Part shown: positions 27,988-37,283 of the stretch, piece by piece
How positions within the stretch are numbered: position 1 is the stretch's first letter
Layout: every line of letters starts with the position of its first letter
Source of the DNA: Bacteroides graminisolvens DSM 19988 = JCM 15093
GTDB taxonomy: Bacteria; Bacteroidota; Bacteroidia; Bacteroidales; Bacteroidaceae
Length of the DNA: 49,901 bases
Assembly (NCBI RefSeq): GCF_000428125.1
Contig: NZ_ATZI01000018.1
Location: 1 to 49,901, forward strand
Direction: 5' to 3'
Program-made: the position numbers and the translations under genes
Notes under the pieces: model-generated
Told to the model about the DNA's origin: nothing
What the model saw: only the letters and a program-made list of their open reading frames with translations
Databases searched by the model: none

Positions 27988-29097
27988 ATGAAAAAAACAT
28001 TGACTGTTAATTTAGGTGGAACCGTTTTTCATATTGACGAAGATGCCTACAGGTTGCTTGACAATTATTTGATGAATTTAAAGCACCACTTTCGCAAACA
28101 GGAAGGTGCGGAAGAGATTGTAAACGATATTGAGAATAGAATTTCCGAATTGTTTTCTGAGAAAATAAGCAAGGGACAACAGGTGATAACCTTAATAGAT
28201 GCCGAAGAAGTGATACATCGTATGGGAAAGCCGGAAGATCTTTCCGACGAGGAACCTTCTAAGCAGGAGGGTTCTTCGGAACATGGCGGTTATCATCATG
28301 AAACCTATTCGCAGGAGTCGGGCTCACCTCGCCGACGCTTGTTCCGTAACCCCGATGACAAAGTGGTAGGTGGTGTATTGGGAGGTATAGCTGCATATCT
28401 AAAGGTGAACGTGAGTGCTCTTCGTCTAATCGTTATCTTGCTTTTGATTTTTGGGGTTGGCACCTTAATTCCGGTTTACATTGTGTGCTGGATTGTGATT
28501 CCCGAAGCAACTACTGCTGCCGAGAAACTAAGTATGCGGGGCGAGGAGGTTAACATGGAGAATATAGGAAAGACGGTAACCGATGGTTTTGAGAAGATGG
28601 CCGATGGAGTTAATTCATACATCAAATCAGAAAAGCCTAAAGACTTTATGACAAGGTTGGTTGACGGAATGGTGCATTTGTTTAGTTTACTTTCAAAAGT
28701 CTTTCTGGTTATACTTGCCTTGATATTTAGTCCGGTATTGCTGGTACTCTCATTTGTATTTGTGGGGCTTATCATTGGAGCCATTGCTACTTTAGCCGGT
28801 GGCAGTGCCATTATTTATGAATTGCTTCCTTCTCTGGACTGGAATATGATTTCAGCATCTCCGTTAATTGTCATTGTAGCCAGTATTGCCGGAATTATAT
28901 TGGTTGGAATACCATTGGCCAGTTTGCTTTACGGTATTTTGAGAGTTATATTCAACTGGCAGCCGATGATTCCCGGACTTAAAATAACGTTGCTGATTCT
29001 TTGGGTAGTGAGCTTGCTCACAATTATTCTCTGCTTTTCACAGTCCAACTGGGTGTTCCCTTATTACCATGACATCTGGTATGTTACAGGAATTTAA
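27988..29097 (+). CDS. PspC-domain membrane protein
   Basis: The 369-residue protein begins with a cytoplasmic N-terminal domain (1-90, MKKTLTVNLGGTVFHIDEDAYRLLDNYL, ending in a MGKPEDL turn) found in Bacteroidetes PspC proteins. A linker leads to the PspC domain (about 113-170: RRRLFRNPDDKVVGGVLGGIAAYL, then a transmembrane helix LIVILLLIFGVGTLIPVYIVCWIVIPE). Four more hydrophobic segments follow (about 225-365). PspC-type proteins sense or buffer inner-membrane stress. It starts 21 nt after padR in the same operon and is followed by a convergent terminator. Confidence 0.9.
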   Translation: MKKTLTVNLGGTVFHIDEDAYRLLDNYLMNLKHHFRKQEGAEEIVNDIENRISELFSEKISKGQQVITLIDAEEVIHRMGKPEDLSDEEPSKQEGSSEHGGYHHETYSQESGSPRRRLFRNPDDKVVGGVLGGIAAYLKVNVSALRLIVILLLIFGVGTLIPVYIVCWIVIPEATTAAEKLSMRGEEVNMENIGKTVTDGFEKMADGVNSYIKSEKPKDFMTRLVDGMVHLFSLLSKVFLVILALIFSPVLLVLSFVFVGLIIGAIATLAGGSAIIYELLPSLDWNMISASPLIVIVASIAGIILVGIPLASLLYGILRVIFNWQPMIPGLKITLLILWVVSLLTIILCFSQSNWVFPYYHDIWYVTGI

Positions 29098-29127
29098 TTA
29101 GTGTGTCTATTATAGTGTTTTTACTAG

Positions 29128-29161
29128 AAGAGCCGCTCTCCGGTAAGGGGGAGCGGCTCTT
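29128..29161. terminator. Convergent terminator between pspC and prs
   Basis: A perfect 11-bp stem AAGAGCCGCTC / GAGCGGCTCTT (29128-29138 / 29151-29161) with a 12-nt loop lies between two converging genes. T-tracts are weak (only TTGCC after it), so efficiency may rely on stem strength. Confidence 0.72.
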
Positions 29162-29185
29162 GCCATATATGGGAAAGATCAGTCT

Positions 29186-30124
29186 TTAAATGATGTATTG
29201 TGAACTGATTGATTCGTTGTTGAGCACGCGGCGAATGGTTTCGGCAAACATATCGGCAATGCTTAACTGTTTTACTTTCGTACTATTTTTGCAGTATGGA
29301 ATACTGTCGGTGAAAACCATTTCTGTCAGCGCTGAATCTTGTACACGAGTAGAAGCTGGGTCGGACATTACACAATGGCTGGCAATGGCTCTTACTGATT
29401 GGGCTCCGGCTTCGAGCATGATGTTGGCTGCCTTGGTAATGGTACCTGCCGTATCAACAATATCGTCAATCAAGACAACATTCTTACCTTCTACATCACC
29501 AATAATCTGCATCGTAGCAACCTCATTGGCTTTTACGCGTGACTTGTTGCAAAGAACCAATGGTGCACCCAAGTATTTGGAGAATGTACTTGCTCTTTTT
29601 GAACCACCCACATCAGGTGTTGCAATAACAAGATTTTCAAGATTAAGTGATTGAATGTAGGGAAGAAAAACGGCTGAAGCGTAAAGGTGATCAACCGGAA
29701 TGTTGAAGAAGCCCTGAATTTGATCGGCGTGTAAATCCATAGTGATCAGGCGGTCAATGCCTGCAACCGATAACAGATCGGCCACTAATTTGGCACCTAT
29801 GGAAACGCGTGGTTTGTCTTTTCTGTCCTGACGGGCCCAACCGAAGTAGGGAATAACTGCGACTACGTTTTTGGCTGAAGCTCTTTTGGCTGCGTCAATC
29901 ATCAGCAATAACTCCATCAGGTTATCAGAGTTAGGATAGGTTGATTGTACCAGGAAGACATTGGACCCACGGATTGATTCCTCGTATGAAACTGCAAATT
30001 CACCGTCAGCAAAGTGGGTGATGTTCATATTTCCAAGGGTGCAACCAAGGCTAGCGCAGATTTTCTCTGCCAGGTATCTCGAGTTGGTTCCCGAGAAAAC
30101 CATAAAAGGTGATTTTTCGCTCAT
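29186..30124 (-). CDS. prs: Ribose-phosphate pyrophosphokinase (PRPP synthetase)
   Basis: This 312-residue class I enzyme shows the FSGTNSRYLAEKICASLG start, the ATP/flexible region PYFGWARQDRKDKPR, the divalent-cation site DLHADQIQGFFNIPVDHLYA and the PRPP loop VVLIDDIVDTAGTITKAA. It transfers pyrophosphate from ATP to ribose-5-phosphate, feeding purine, pyrimidine, His and Trp synthesis. The length is normal. It is monocistronic with its own promoter at about 30161-30168. Confidence 0.96.
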   Translation of the reverse strand: MSEKSPFMVFSGTNSRYLAEKICASLGCTLGNMNITHFADGEFAVSYEESIRGSNVFLVQSTYPNSDNLMELLLMIDAAKRASAKNVVAVIPYFGWARQDRKDKPRVSIGAKLVADLLSVAGIDRLITMDLHADQIQGFFNIPVDHLYASAVFLPYIQSLNLENLVIATPDVGGSKRASTFSKYLGAPLVLCNKSRVKANEVATMQIIGDVEGKNVVLIDDIVDTAGTITKAANIMLEAGAQSVRAIASHCVMSDPASTRVQDSALTEMVFTDSIPYCKNSTKVKQLSIADMFAETIRRVLNNESISSQYII

Positions 30125-30160
30125 TATTGTAATAGTTGAACCTATTGATTAATTTGCACG

Positions 30161-30168
30161 CAAAGGTA
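30161..30168 (-). promoter_or_regulatory. -7 box for prs
   Basis: CAAAGGTA on plus gives TACCTTTG on minus, 37 nt upstream of the prs start at 30124. The -33 region has TTTT rather than TTTG. Confidence 0.55.
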
Positions 30169-30299
30169 TGAATTCTCCGTTCAATCTAAAAGACTTATTG
30201 TAGAAAAAATATTTTTTATTTCCGATGCGCTTTATTCCTTCAATCTGTTAAGTTGATAATAAAACTATAAAAAAGAACTGCTTTCTGTAGAAAAAATAG

Positions 30300-30307
30300 T
30301 AGATTTG
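30300..30307 (+). promoter_or_regulatory. -7 box for the DUF5112/5113 kinase gene
   Basis: TAGATTTG fits TAnnTTTG, 27 nt before the ATG at 30334. No clear -33 box is seen. Confidence 0.45.
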
Positions 30308-30333
30308 CTTTCCTGAATACTCATTTATACAGA

Positions 30334-33300
30334 ATGAAACATCGTTTACCTCTTATACTCTTATGTGTGATTAGCGTGTCGTGCTTTTTCTCTTGTATGG
30401 GAACTGCACCGACAAAGGAAATAAGGTTGGTTGACTCTTTGAACCGGCAAGCTTATTTTTATCACTACAGGAATCTGGATTCTTTGTATAATGTGGCACA
30501 AAAAGCTTATCAGTCTGCTCAACTTTATCATTTAGGAAAGGCCGAGGCGTGTAACAACCTGGCTTTCTACTCTTTTATGAAAATGGATTTTGATAAGGCA
30601 GAACACTTGAATCTGGAGGTTTACGATTTAACAAAGAATGAGCTCGAATTGCTGATTGCAGACATTGGCCTGATGAAGATTTATCAGCGCACAGCCATGA
30701 ATAAGGAGTTCTATGACTATCGAAACAGTGCGTTGAAGCGCATGAAGCGCATTGATGAAGATAAGAACTTGTTTGTTGACCGACACGAGATAGCGCGCCT
30801 GAGGTATGCTTATTCCGAATTCTACATTGTCTCGGCTATTTACTATTATTACCTTCAGCAGCAGCAAGAAGCCTATTATGCCATTAACCAGATTGATCCG
30901 CTGACAGATTTAGCGGGTGATAACAACCAGCTTTTATACTATCATTATATAAAAGGAGCGGCCTCTCTGTGTGATGGTGAAACGGCAGAGGTAAAACGCT
31001 TGCATGAGTTCGATGAACTATATACTTCCTGGCGACTGGCCGTGAAGGAAAAGAGCATTTATTTTGAAGCGAACGGCATTCAGGGCATGGCTAACCTGAT
31101 GGCCAATCCGGATAATTACGAATTCTTAAAGAACAGGCGTTTTCATGCGCTCAAGCAGCTGGGACTACCTGTCGATTCATTGTTACCGTTGAAAATGGCG
31201 CAGATTTCCCTCGATAAGTTCCGACGTTACAATGACCTTTACCAAACCGCAGCTGCTTACGTTACCATAGGCCGTTTCCTGAATACGCATAACCGTTATC
31301 AGGAAGCGATTGATACCTTGTCGAAAGCACTTGATTGTGTGAATAAGCACCACGAGCTTTATTATAACCGGCATCATCAATCGAATCAGATTGATAGGCT
31401 GGATCCTTTTGTTGACAAGGACACGCTTTACACCGAATTAAGTTGGCTAAGCAAGAAAAAGGTGAAGACTGTGCCCGAATGGATTTCGCGAATCAGGGAA
31501 CAGTTGAGTGTGAGCTATGCCGGACTGGGAATGAAGATTCCTTCGGATTACAACCGCAATGTGTACCTGGATATATTGGAGTACACGCAGCAGGACAAAC
31601 AGTTTGAAAGTCGTTACGCTTCTCTTGAAAAGGAATCGGCGCAGCTCAATGTGATTATGTTGTTGGTACTGGCGGGATTGTTTCTGGTGGTGGGTTTGTT
31701 TGCCATCTTTAATAGCCGTTCGCGGAACAGGAACCTGATGCATCTGGCCCGACTGAAGCTGACACTGGATATTTGCCAAAAAATAACGGCCTCCATCCCT
31801 TCCGATGTGACGGATGAAGATGATATTGTTGAAGCCATATCGGAAGCCATTCTGCCCGATTTGCAGGAACTTTTGGGAGCAACATCTATTAAAGTACAAC
31901 TGAAGGGAGAGGAGGAATCGGCCGAAGAGGAGGCCCATGAAGACCAGTCTCTCATCTGTTCAGCGTTTCCTTTGTATGTCCCCGATAAGGAAGAACCTAT
32001 TGGAACCGTTACTATTACTACAAAGCAGAAACTCAGCAAGGATGAACTCGCTTTGGTTAGCGTCATCACTCCTTATATTGCCTGGACGTTGGACAACGGA
32101 ATTACGTTTATTTCTTTGGGAGAAGAGCAACGTCAGTTGGAAAAACAGCGGTATGTTTACGAGCAGCACATTGCAACCAATAAACGGCAAAACATGATTA
32201 AAAAATCGTGTCTGGCCATTGTCAACGGTATTACACCATACATTGACCGCATCATAAACGAGGTGCATAAACTAACGGAGAAAGGTTTCATGCACGATGC
32301 CGAAATCAAAAGAAGAAAGTACGAGTATGTGGATGAGCTGGTGACAACCATTAATGAGTACAATGATATTCTGGCGCTTTGGATCAAACTGAAGCAAGGA
32401 AGCCTGAGCTTAAACATCGAGAACTTTGAGCTTGATGAACTTTTCTCCATCGTGGCGAAGGGGCGTAAAACCTTTGAGATGAAAAAGCAACATTTTGAGG
32501 TGCTTCCTGCCCGGGTTACCGTGAAGGCAGATAAAGCGCTTACGCTTTTCATGATTAACACACTTACAGAGAATGCCCGAAAATACACACCTCCGGAAGG
32601 TAGCATACAAGTGTTTGCCACCATTACCGGTGAGTATGTGGAAATCTCTATAAAGGACAACGGCCGGGGACTTACGGAGGCCGATGTTCAGCGTATACTA
32701 GGCGAAAAGGTGTATGACTCCAAAGCCATAGGGATTGATAATGCCTCTTCGGATGTGGAAGAGTTAAAACAAAATAAGGGCAGTGGCTTCGGACTGATGA
32801 ACTGCAAAGGCATCATTGAAAAATACCGTAAGACCAATGACGTCTTTAAAGTGTGCCTGTTTAGCGTTGAGAGTGAGCCGGGCAAAGGTAGCCGATTCTT
32901 TTTCCGCCTGCCGTTGGGCATCCGAAAAACAGTGGGGGTTTTACTGCTGTTCTTGTCATCGTTTTCCTTTGTGGCATGCGGTCCCGATAAAGCTCCCGTG
33001 AACAAAGTAACTTCCAGGTACCGATTGGAGCGAAAAGTAGAGATTCCGGTACAGCAAGATTACGAAGAGCTGTTGAACGAAGCCTCTCTCTTTGCCGATA
33101 CAGCTTATTATTGCAACGTCATTGAAGACTATAAATTGGCTTTACAATATGTTGACTCGGCCATGAACCGCTTGAACCGGCATTATGCCAAATATTCCCG
33201 TTCCCCACGCCGGTACATCAAGTTGTACGACACCAAATCGCCAGCTGAGATTGAGTGGTGGAATACCTATTTCGATAGCGACTTTCACGTGATACTCGAC

Positions 33301-34797
33301 ATTCGAAACGAAGCTTCCGTGTCTTTGCTGGCGCTGAAGCAATGGAACGAATATACCTATAACAATGCAGCCTACACAGCTTTGTATAAACTGTTGGGCG
33401 AAGACCAGTCGCTTGAAGAATATTGTCGTCAGCTAGAACGTTCAACAACCAATAAATACGTAGGTGTTATTCTCTGTTTGTTTTTGCTGGCCTCACTTCT
33501 CATCGGCTATTACATCATCTATGTGCGTAAGAGACTCATCAATCGTTTAAACCTGGAGCAAGTACTGGAGATTAACAAAACTGTTTTTGCAGCTTCCTTG
33601 TTGCGATCGCAAGAATCTTCGGAAGTGCTGCTTCGTGAGGAAGAAACCCTGAAGGAAATTCCGCAGCGCATTGTGGACGATGCTTTTAGTGCAGTGAATG
33701 AACTGATGACTGTCAACGGAATGGGCATTGCGGTATATAATGAAACGGCCCATCGGTTGGAATATGCAGCCAATCCCCGCGTTGAAGAGATTCCTGCCGT
33801 GGTGCACCGATGTTTTGAACAACAGGCTGCTTTGCAAGATGAGCAGATCCAAGCCCTGCCGTTAATTGTTGATGTAGGGGGCCAAAGACAGTGCGTGGGG
33901 GTGTTGACCTTGCTCATTCAGGAGCCTGAACGTCAAGAGGCCGATTTCGTATTGGTGGAACTCATCGCCCGATACGTGGCCATTGTCGTTTTCAATGCGG
34001 TGGTGAAGTTGGCCATGAGGTATCGCGACATTGAGTCGGCACACGAAGAAGCGCGCCGTGCTTCTTGGGAAGACAACCAATTGCACGTGCAAAACATGGT
34101 ACTCGACAACTGCTTGTCGACCATTAAGCACGAAACCATTTATTACCCCAACAAAATAAAGCAGATCATAGATAAGCTGAACAGCCAGATACTGAATTCG
34201 GAAGAAGAAAAAGAAGGTGTTGAGACCATTACCGAACTGATTGATTATTACAAAAGTATCTTCACTGTTTTGAGTCAGTGTGCTTCCCGTCAGCTCGAAG
34301 AAGTGACGTTTCGGCGTACCACCATTACTGTGGAAGAACTCTTTCAGCATGCCGAGAAGTACTTCCGCAGGCTTGCGAAAAACCAATCAGTTAAGCTGAA
34401 ATTGCATACCGAAGTTTTACACGCTCGCGTAACGGGTGACAAACATTTGCTGTGTTTCTTGCTCGAAAACCTCATTGATGAGGTTTTCTCAGTACCCGAA
34501 GATGGCATTTTGCACCTGAAAGCAGTGAGCGACGGTGATTACATCCGTTTTCTGTTTACAGACTCAAGGAGAGAAAAGACGGTGGAAGAACTGAATCAGC
34601 TATTTTATCCTAATCTTCTGCGCATGACCGCTGCCGGTAAGGGAGAACTGGTAGGAACGGAATACCTGGTGTGCAAACAAATAGTGCGTGATCACGATGA
34701 GTTTGCCATTCGACGCGGTTGCCGCATTAATGCCGAACCGTGTGCGGAAGGCGGTTTCACCGTTTATTTTACGATTCCCGGAAAAATAATAAAGTAA
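30334..34797 (+). CDS. Giant tandem sensor histidine kinase (DUF5112-DUF5113 type)
   Basis: The 1487-residue protein is two kinase-like units in one chain. Unit 1 has an exported start with lipoprotein-like Cys (MKHRLPLILLCVISVSCFFSC), a TPR-rich sensor (to ~435), TM ~440-459, a GAF-like segment, then a kinase region with intact ATP boxes: ENARKY (~748), DNGRG (~775), GSGFGL (~816). Unit 2 has a second hydrophobic segment (~865-882, ending VACGP), a periplasmic DUF5113 part, TM ~1042-1064, a GAF-like domain, and a dimerisation helix with His1266 (TIKHET), but its G1/G2 boxes are eroded (TDSRREK; VGTEYLV). In unit 1 the His position is replaced by Gly (AIVNG). So phospho-acceptor and catalytic functions may be divided. 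A response regulator gene follows 25 nt downstream. The signal is unknown. Confidence 0.85.
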   Translation: MKHRLPLILLCVISVSCFFSCMGTAPTKEIRLVDSLNRQAYFYHYRNLDSLYNVAQKAYQSAQLYHLGKAEACNNLAFYSFMKMDFDKAEHLNLEVYDLTKNELELLIADIGLMKIYQRTAMNKEFYDYRNSALKRMKRIDEDKNLFVDRHEIARLRYAYSEFYIVSAIYYYYLQQQQEAYYAINQIDPLTDLAGDNNQLLYYHYIKGAASLCDGETAEVKRLHEFDELYTSWRLAVKEKSIYFEANGIQGMANLMANPDNYEFLKNRRFHALKQLGLPVDSLLPLKMAQISLDKFRRYNDLYQTAAAYVTIGRFLNTHNRYQEAIDTLSKALDCVNKHHELYYNRHHQSNQIDRLDPFVDKDTLYTELSWLSKKKVKTVPEWISRIREQLSVSYAGLGMKIPSDYNRNVYLDILEYTQQDKQFESRYASLEKESAQLNVIMLLVLAGLFLVVGLFAIFNSRSRNRNLMHLARLKLTLDICQKITASIPSDVTDEDDIVEAISEAILPDLQELLGATSIKVQLKGEEESAEEEAHEDQSLICSAFPLYVPDKEEPIGTVTITTKQKLSKDELALVSVITPYIAWTLDNGITFISLGEEQRQLEKQRYVYEQHIATNKRQNMIKKSCLAIVNGITPYIDRIINEVHKLTEKGFMHDAEIKRRKYEYVDELVTTINEYNDILALWIKLKQGSLSLNIENFELDELFSIVAKGRKTFEMKKQHFEVLPARVTVKADKALTLFMINTLTENARKYTPPEGSIQVFATITGEYVEISIKDNGRGLTEADVQRILGEKVYDSKAIGIDNASSDVEELKQNKGSGFGLMNCKGIIEKYRKTNDVFKVCLFSVESEPGKGSRFFFRLPLGIRKTVGVLLLFLSSFSFVACGPDKAPVNKVTSRYRLERKVEIPVQQDYEELLNEASLFADTAYYCNVIEDYKLALQYVDSAMNRLNRHYAKYSRSPRRYIKLYDTKSPAEIEWWNTYFDSDFHVILDIRNEASVSLLALKQWNEYTYNNAAYTALYKLLGEDQSLEEYCRQLERSTTNKYVGVILCLFLLASLLIGYYIIYVRKRLINRLNLEQVLEINKTVFAASLLRSQESSEVLLREEETLKEIPQRIVDDAFSAVNELMTVNGMGIAVYNETAHRLEYAANPRVEEIPAVVHRCFEQQAALQDEQIQALPLIVDVGGQRQCVGVLTLLIQEPERQEADFVLVELIARYVAIVVFNAVVKLAMRYRDIESAHEEARRASWEDNQLHVQNMVLDNCLSTIKHETIYYPNKIKQIIDKLNSQILNSEEEKEGVETITELIDYYKSIFTVLSQCASRQLEEVTFRRTTITVEELFQHAEKYFRRLAKNQSVKLKLHTEVLHARVTGDKHLLCFLLENLIDEVFSVPEDGILHLKAVSDGDYIRFLFTDSRREKTVEELNQLFYPNLLRMTAAGKGELVGTEYLVCKQIVRDHDEFAIRRGCRINAEPCAEGGFTVYFTIPGKIIK

Positions 34798-34822
34798 TTA
34801 CATCCTAAATAAGACCCGAAAG

Positions 34823-35551
34823 ATGGAAGAGAAAAAGTTTAAAGTGATTATAGTTGAAGATGTCAAACTGGAGTTAAAAGGCACGGAAGAGATTTTTCGC
34901 CACGAAATTCTGAATGCCGAAGTAATAGGCACAGCCATGACCGAGAACGAGTTTTGGCCTTTGATAGAGAAACAACAACCCGATATGGTGCTGCTCGACC
35001 TCGGACTGGGTGGATCGACTACCATTGGAGTGGACATTTGCCGCAACATCTGCAAACGTTACCCGCAGGTTCGCGTGCTTATTTTTACCGGAGAGATACT
35101 GAATGAAAAATTGTGGGTGGATGTACTCGATGCAGGAGCCGACGGTATCATTCTTAAAACGGGCGAACTACTTACCAAGACAGACGTACAAGCTGTTATG
35201 GACGGTAAGAAACTCGTTTTCAATTACCCCATACTTGAAAAGATAGTTGATCGTTTCCGGAAATCTGTTTTGAACGACGCTCGTCGTCAGGAGGCTGTTA
35301 TCAGTTATGATATTGACGAATATGACGAACGCTTCCTCAGACATCTCGCATTGGGCTATACCAAGGAAATGATTGCTTCATTAAAAGGAATGCCCTTTGG
35401 TGTGAAGTCACTCGAAAAGCGCCAGAACGATTTAATCTCACGTCTGTTTACAGAAGGTGAAAGAGTAGGAGTGAATGCCACTCGATTAGTTGTTCGTGCT
35501 TTAGAACTTCGCATTCTCGATCTTGATAACTTGGAAGCCGATGAAGAGTAG
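34823..35551 (+). CDS. Response regulator with receiver and C-terminal HTH-like output
   Basis: The 242-residue protein has a full receiver domain (1-125): acidic pair ED (11-12), phospho-acceptor Asp in MVLLDLGLGG (~59), Thr in IFTGE and Lys in ILKTGE. The C-terminal ~85 residues (ERFLRHLALGYTKEMIASLKGMPFGVKSLEKRQNDLISRLF) resemble a LuxR-like tetrahelical HTH in which the recognition helix follows Y-T-K-E-M-I-A. It is the obvious cognate partner of the upstream double kinase (25-nt gap). The AbgT-family transporter gene begins inside its last codons. Confidence 0.88.
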   Translation: MEEKKFKVIIVEDVKLELKGTEEIFRHEILNAEVIGTAMTENEFWPLIEKQQPDMVLLDLGLGGSTTIGVDICRNICKRYPQVRVLIFTGEILNEKLWVDVLDAGADGIILKTGELLTKTDVQAVMDGKKLVFNYPILEKIVDRFRKSVLNDARRQEAVISYDIDEYDERFLRHLALGYTKEMIASLKGMPFGVKSLEKRQNDLISRLFTEGERVGVNATRLVVRALELRILDLDNLEADEE

Positions 35552-36995
35552 GATTAAAATGCCGCATCCCGCCACAATGTTCTTTCTGATTACATTGGGC
35601 ATCGTTTTTCTTTCGTGGATATCTGACATCTACGGACTCAGCGTGGTGCACCCGCAAACAAACGAGGTGATCCGCGTGCAGAGTCTGTTAAGTCCTGAAA
35701 GTTTGCGATGGATGCTGCGCAGCGTTATTCCCAACTTTACCGGATTTGCCCCTCTGGGCTTGGTTATCATTGCCCTGTTTGGCTTGGGAGTGGCACAACA
35801 TTCAGGCTTCCTGTCGGCTTGCATCCGTTTGGGAATCCGCAAACACCGTCGTCCGCGCCGCATCATCCTTTGGGTTATCTTCCTGGGAATCCTGTCGAAT
35901 GTGGTGGGCGATGCCGGTTACATCATTCTGCTTCCCATTGCAGCGACCCTTTTTCATTCCGTGGGACTTCACCCGTTGGCGGGTATCATTACTGCTTACG
36001 TTTCGGTGGCATGCGGTTATAGCGCCAACTTCATGCTTAGCACGCTCGATCCGCTTGTTGCAGCCACCACACAAGATGCGGCGTTGACCGTTGCAGCGTA
36101 TGGCGGACACGTGGGACCTTTGAGTAATTACTACTTTATGTCCGTTTCTACTTTGTTTATTGCAGGCATTATTTATTACATCACCCAACGAAAATTACTT
36201 CCTGAATTGGGAGAGTATCAGGGCGAAGTTCCCGTAGAGAGCTATAAACTGCTGTCGCGCAAAGAGCGCAGAGCGCTGAACATCGCCTTTTTCATAGGTC
36301 TGCTGTACATATTGGTTATTCTTTTTGCCACTTTCTCTCCGTGGGGAATACTGCGAAGCGTTAATGGCGGGCTGATTCGTTCTCCTTTTATCATGGGCAT
36401 TCTCTTCCTATTGTCTTTCGGTGCCGGACTGATGGGGATGGTTTACGGCTTTGCATCCGGTAAATATAAAACAGATTCCGATGTGATTCAAGGTCTGGGG
36501 CAACCCATGCAGTTACTGGGTGTGTACCTCGTTATAGCATTCTTTGCCGCGCAGATGTTTGCTTGTCTGGAATACTCCCGTTTGGATAAATGCATCTCCA
36601 TTCTCGGGGCCGATTTTCTTTTGTCGCTCAAGGTAGGCGGTTTTGGAGTTCTGCTTCTTTTTATTCTGTTTACGGCAGTGATTAATTTAATCATGGTGTC
36701 GGCCACCGCCAAGTGGACGTTTATGGCTTTCATCTTTGTCCCCGTGTTGCAACAGTTGGGCATTGCCCCCGAGTACACCCAATGTGCTTTTCGTATAGGC
36801 GACAGTGCTACCAACGCCATCACGCCTTTCCTTTTTTACATACCGTTGGTGCTTACATACATTCAGCATTACCAGCCTCAGGCAAATTTCGGATTGCTGC
36901 TTAAGCATACGTGGGCTTATTCGGTGAGTGTCCTTATTCTGTGGACTTTGTTATTTGTTTTTTGGTACGTAACTGGTTTACCCTTAGGATTATAG
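35541..36995 (+). CDS. AbgT-family transporter
   Basis: The protein has 484 residues from ATG 35541, which overlaps the response-regulator stop by 11 nt, so translation is likely coupled. About 12 hydrophobic segments are visible. Family markers include the long N-terminal periplasmic loop VVHPQTNEVIRVQSLLSPESLRWML, NFTGFAPLGLVIIALFGLGVAQHSGF, the SVACGYSANFMLSTLDPLVAATTQDAA hairpin and the late SATAKWTFMAFIFVPVLQQLGI and RIGDSATNAITPFLFYIPL hairpin. AbgT members were first described as p-aminobenzoyl-glutamate importers and some act as sulfonamide/antimetabolite exporters. Coupling to a two-component system suggests regulated export or uptake of a folate-related compound. Confidence 0.9.
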   Translation: MKSRIKMPHPATMFFLITLGIVFLSWISDIYGLSVVHPQTNEVIRVQSLLSPESLRWMLRSVIPNFTGFAPLGLVIIALFGLGVAQHSGFLSACIRLGIRKHRRPRRIILWVIFLGILSNVVGDAGYIILLPIAATLFHSVGLHPLAGIITAYVSVACGYSANFMLSTLDPLVAATTQDAALTVAAYGGHVGPLSNYYFMSVSTLFIAGIIYYITQRKLLPELGEYQGEVPVESYKLLSRKERRALNIAFFIGLLYILVILFATFSPWGILRSVNGGLIRSPFIMGILFLLSFGAGLMGMVYGFASGKYKTDSDVIQGLGQPMQLLGVYLVIAFFAAQMFACLEYSRLDKCISILGADFLLSLKVGGFGVLLLFILFTAVINLIMVSATAKWTFMAFIFVPVLQQLGIAPEYTQCAFRIGDSATNAITPFLFYIPLVLTYIQHYQPQANFGLLLKHTWAYSVSVLILWTLLFVFWYVTGLPLGL

Positions 36996-37038
36996 CCGTG
37001 TTAACGCAGAAAGAGATTAAAAAAAGTGCAGAAAACGT

Positions 37039-37068
37039 TTTGAGATTCCACAAAAAGCACTACCTTTG
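37039..37068 (+). promoter_or_regulatory. Promoter for tRNA-Arg
   Basis: TTTG (37039-37042), an 18-nt spacer and the exact -7 box TACCTTTG (37061-37068). The mature tRNA begins 17 nt after the box at 37086. Confidence 0.75.
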
Positions 37069-37085
37069 CAACCGCAATTAAGGAT

Positions 37086-37159
<74 letters not shown>

Positions 37160-37167
37160 CTAATAGA

Positions 37168-37206
37168 AACCGCAAATAGCTTATTATAAGGCTTTTGCGG
37201 TTTTTT
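37168..37206 (+). terminator. Terminator after tRNA-Arg
   Basis: AACCGCAAA (37168-37176) pairs with TTTGCGGTT (37194-37202) around a 17-nt loop and is followed by a T-run, 9 nt beyond the tRNA. Confidence 0.75.
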
Positions 37207-37283
37207 GTTTTTATCTTGCACAACATTTGCACAACTTGATTATTCCGGATCATACCAAAATTGGATGGTGTCGCATACAATAA

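Noticed and set aside
31614..32660. Several long minus-strand ORFs inside the kinase gene
   Set aside because: Ser-rich antisense shadows; the plus frame carries recognisable ATPase boxes.
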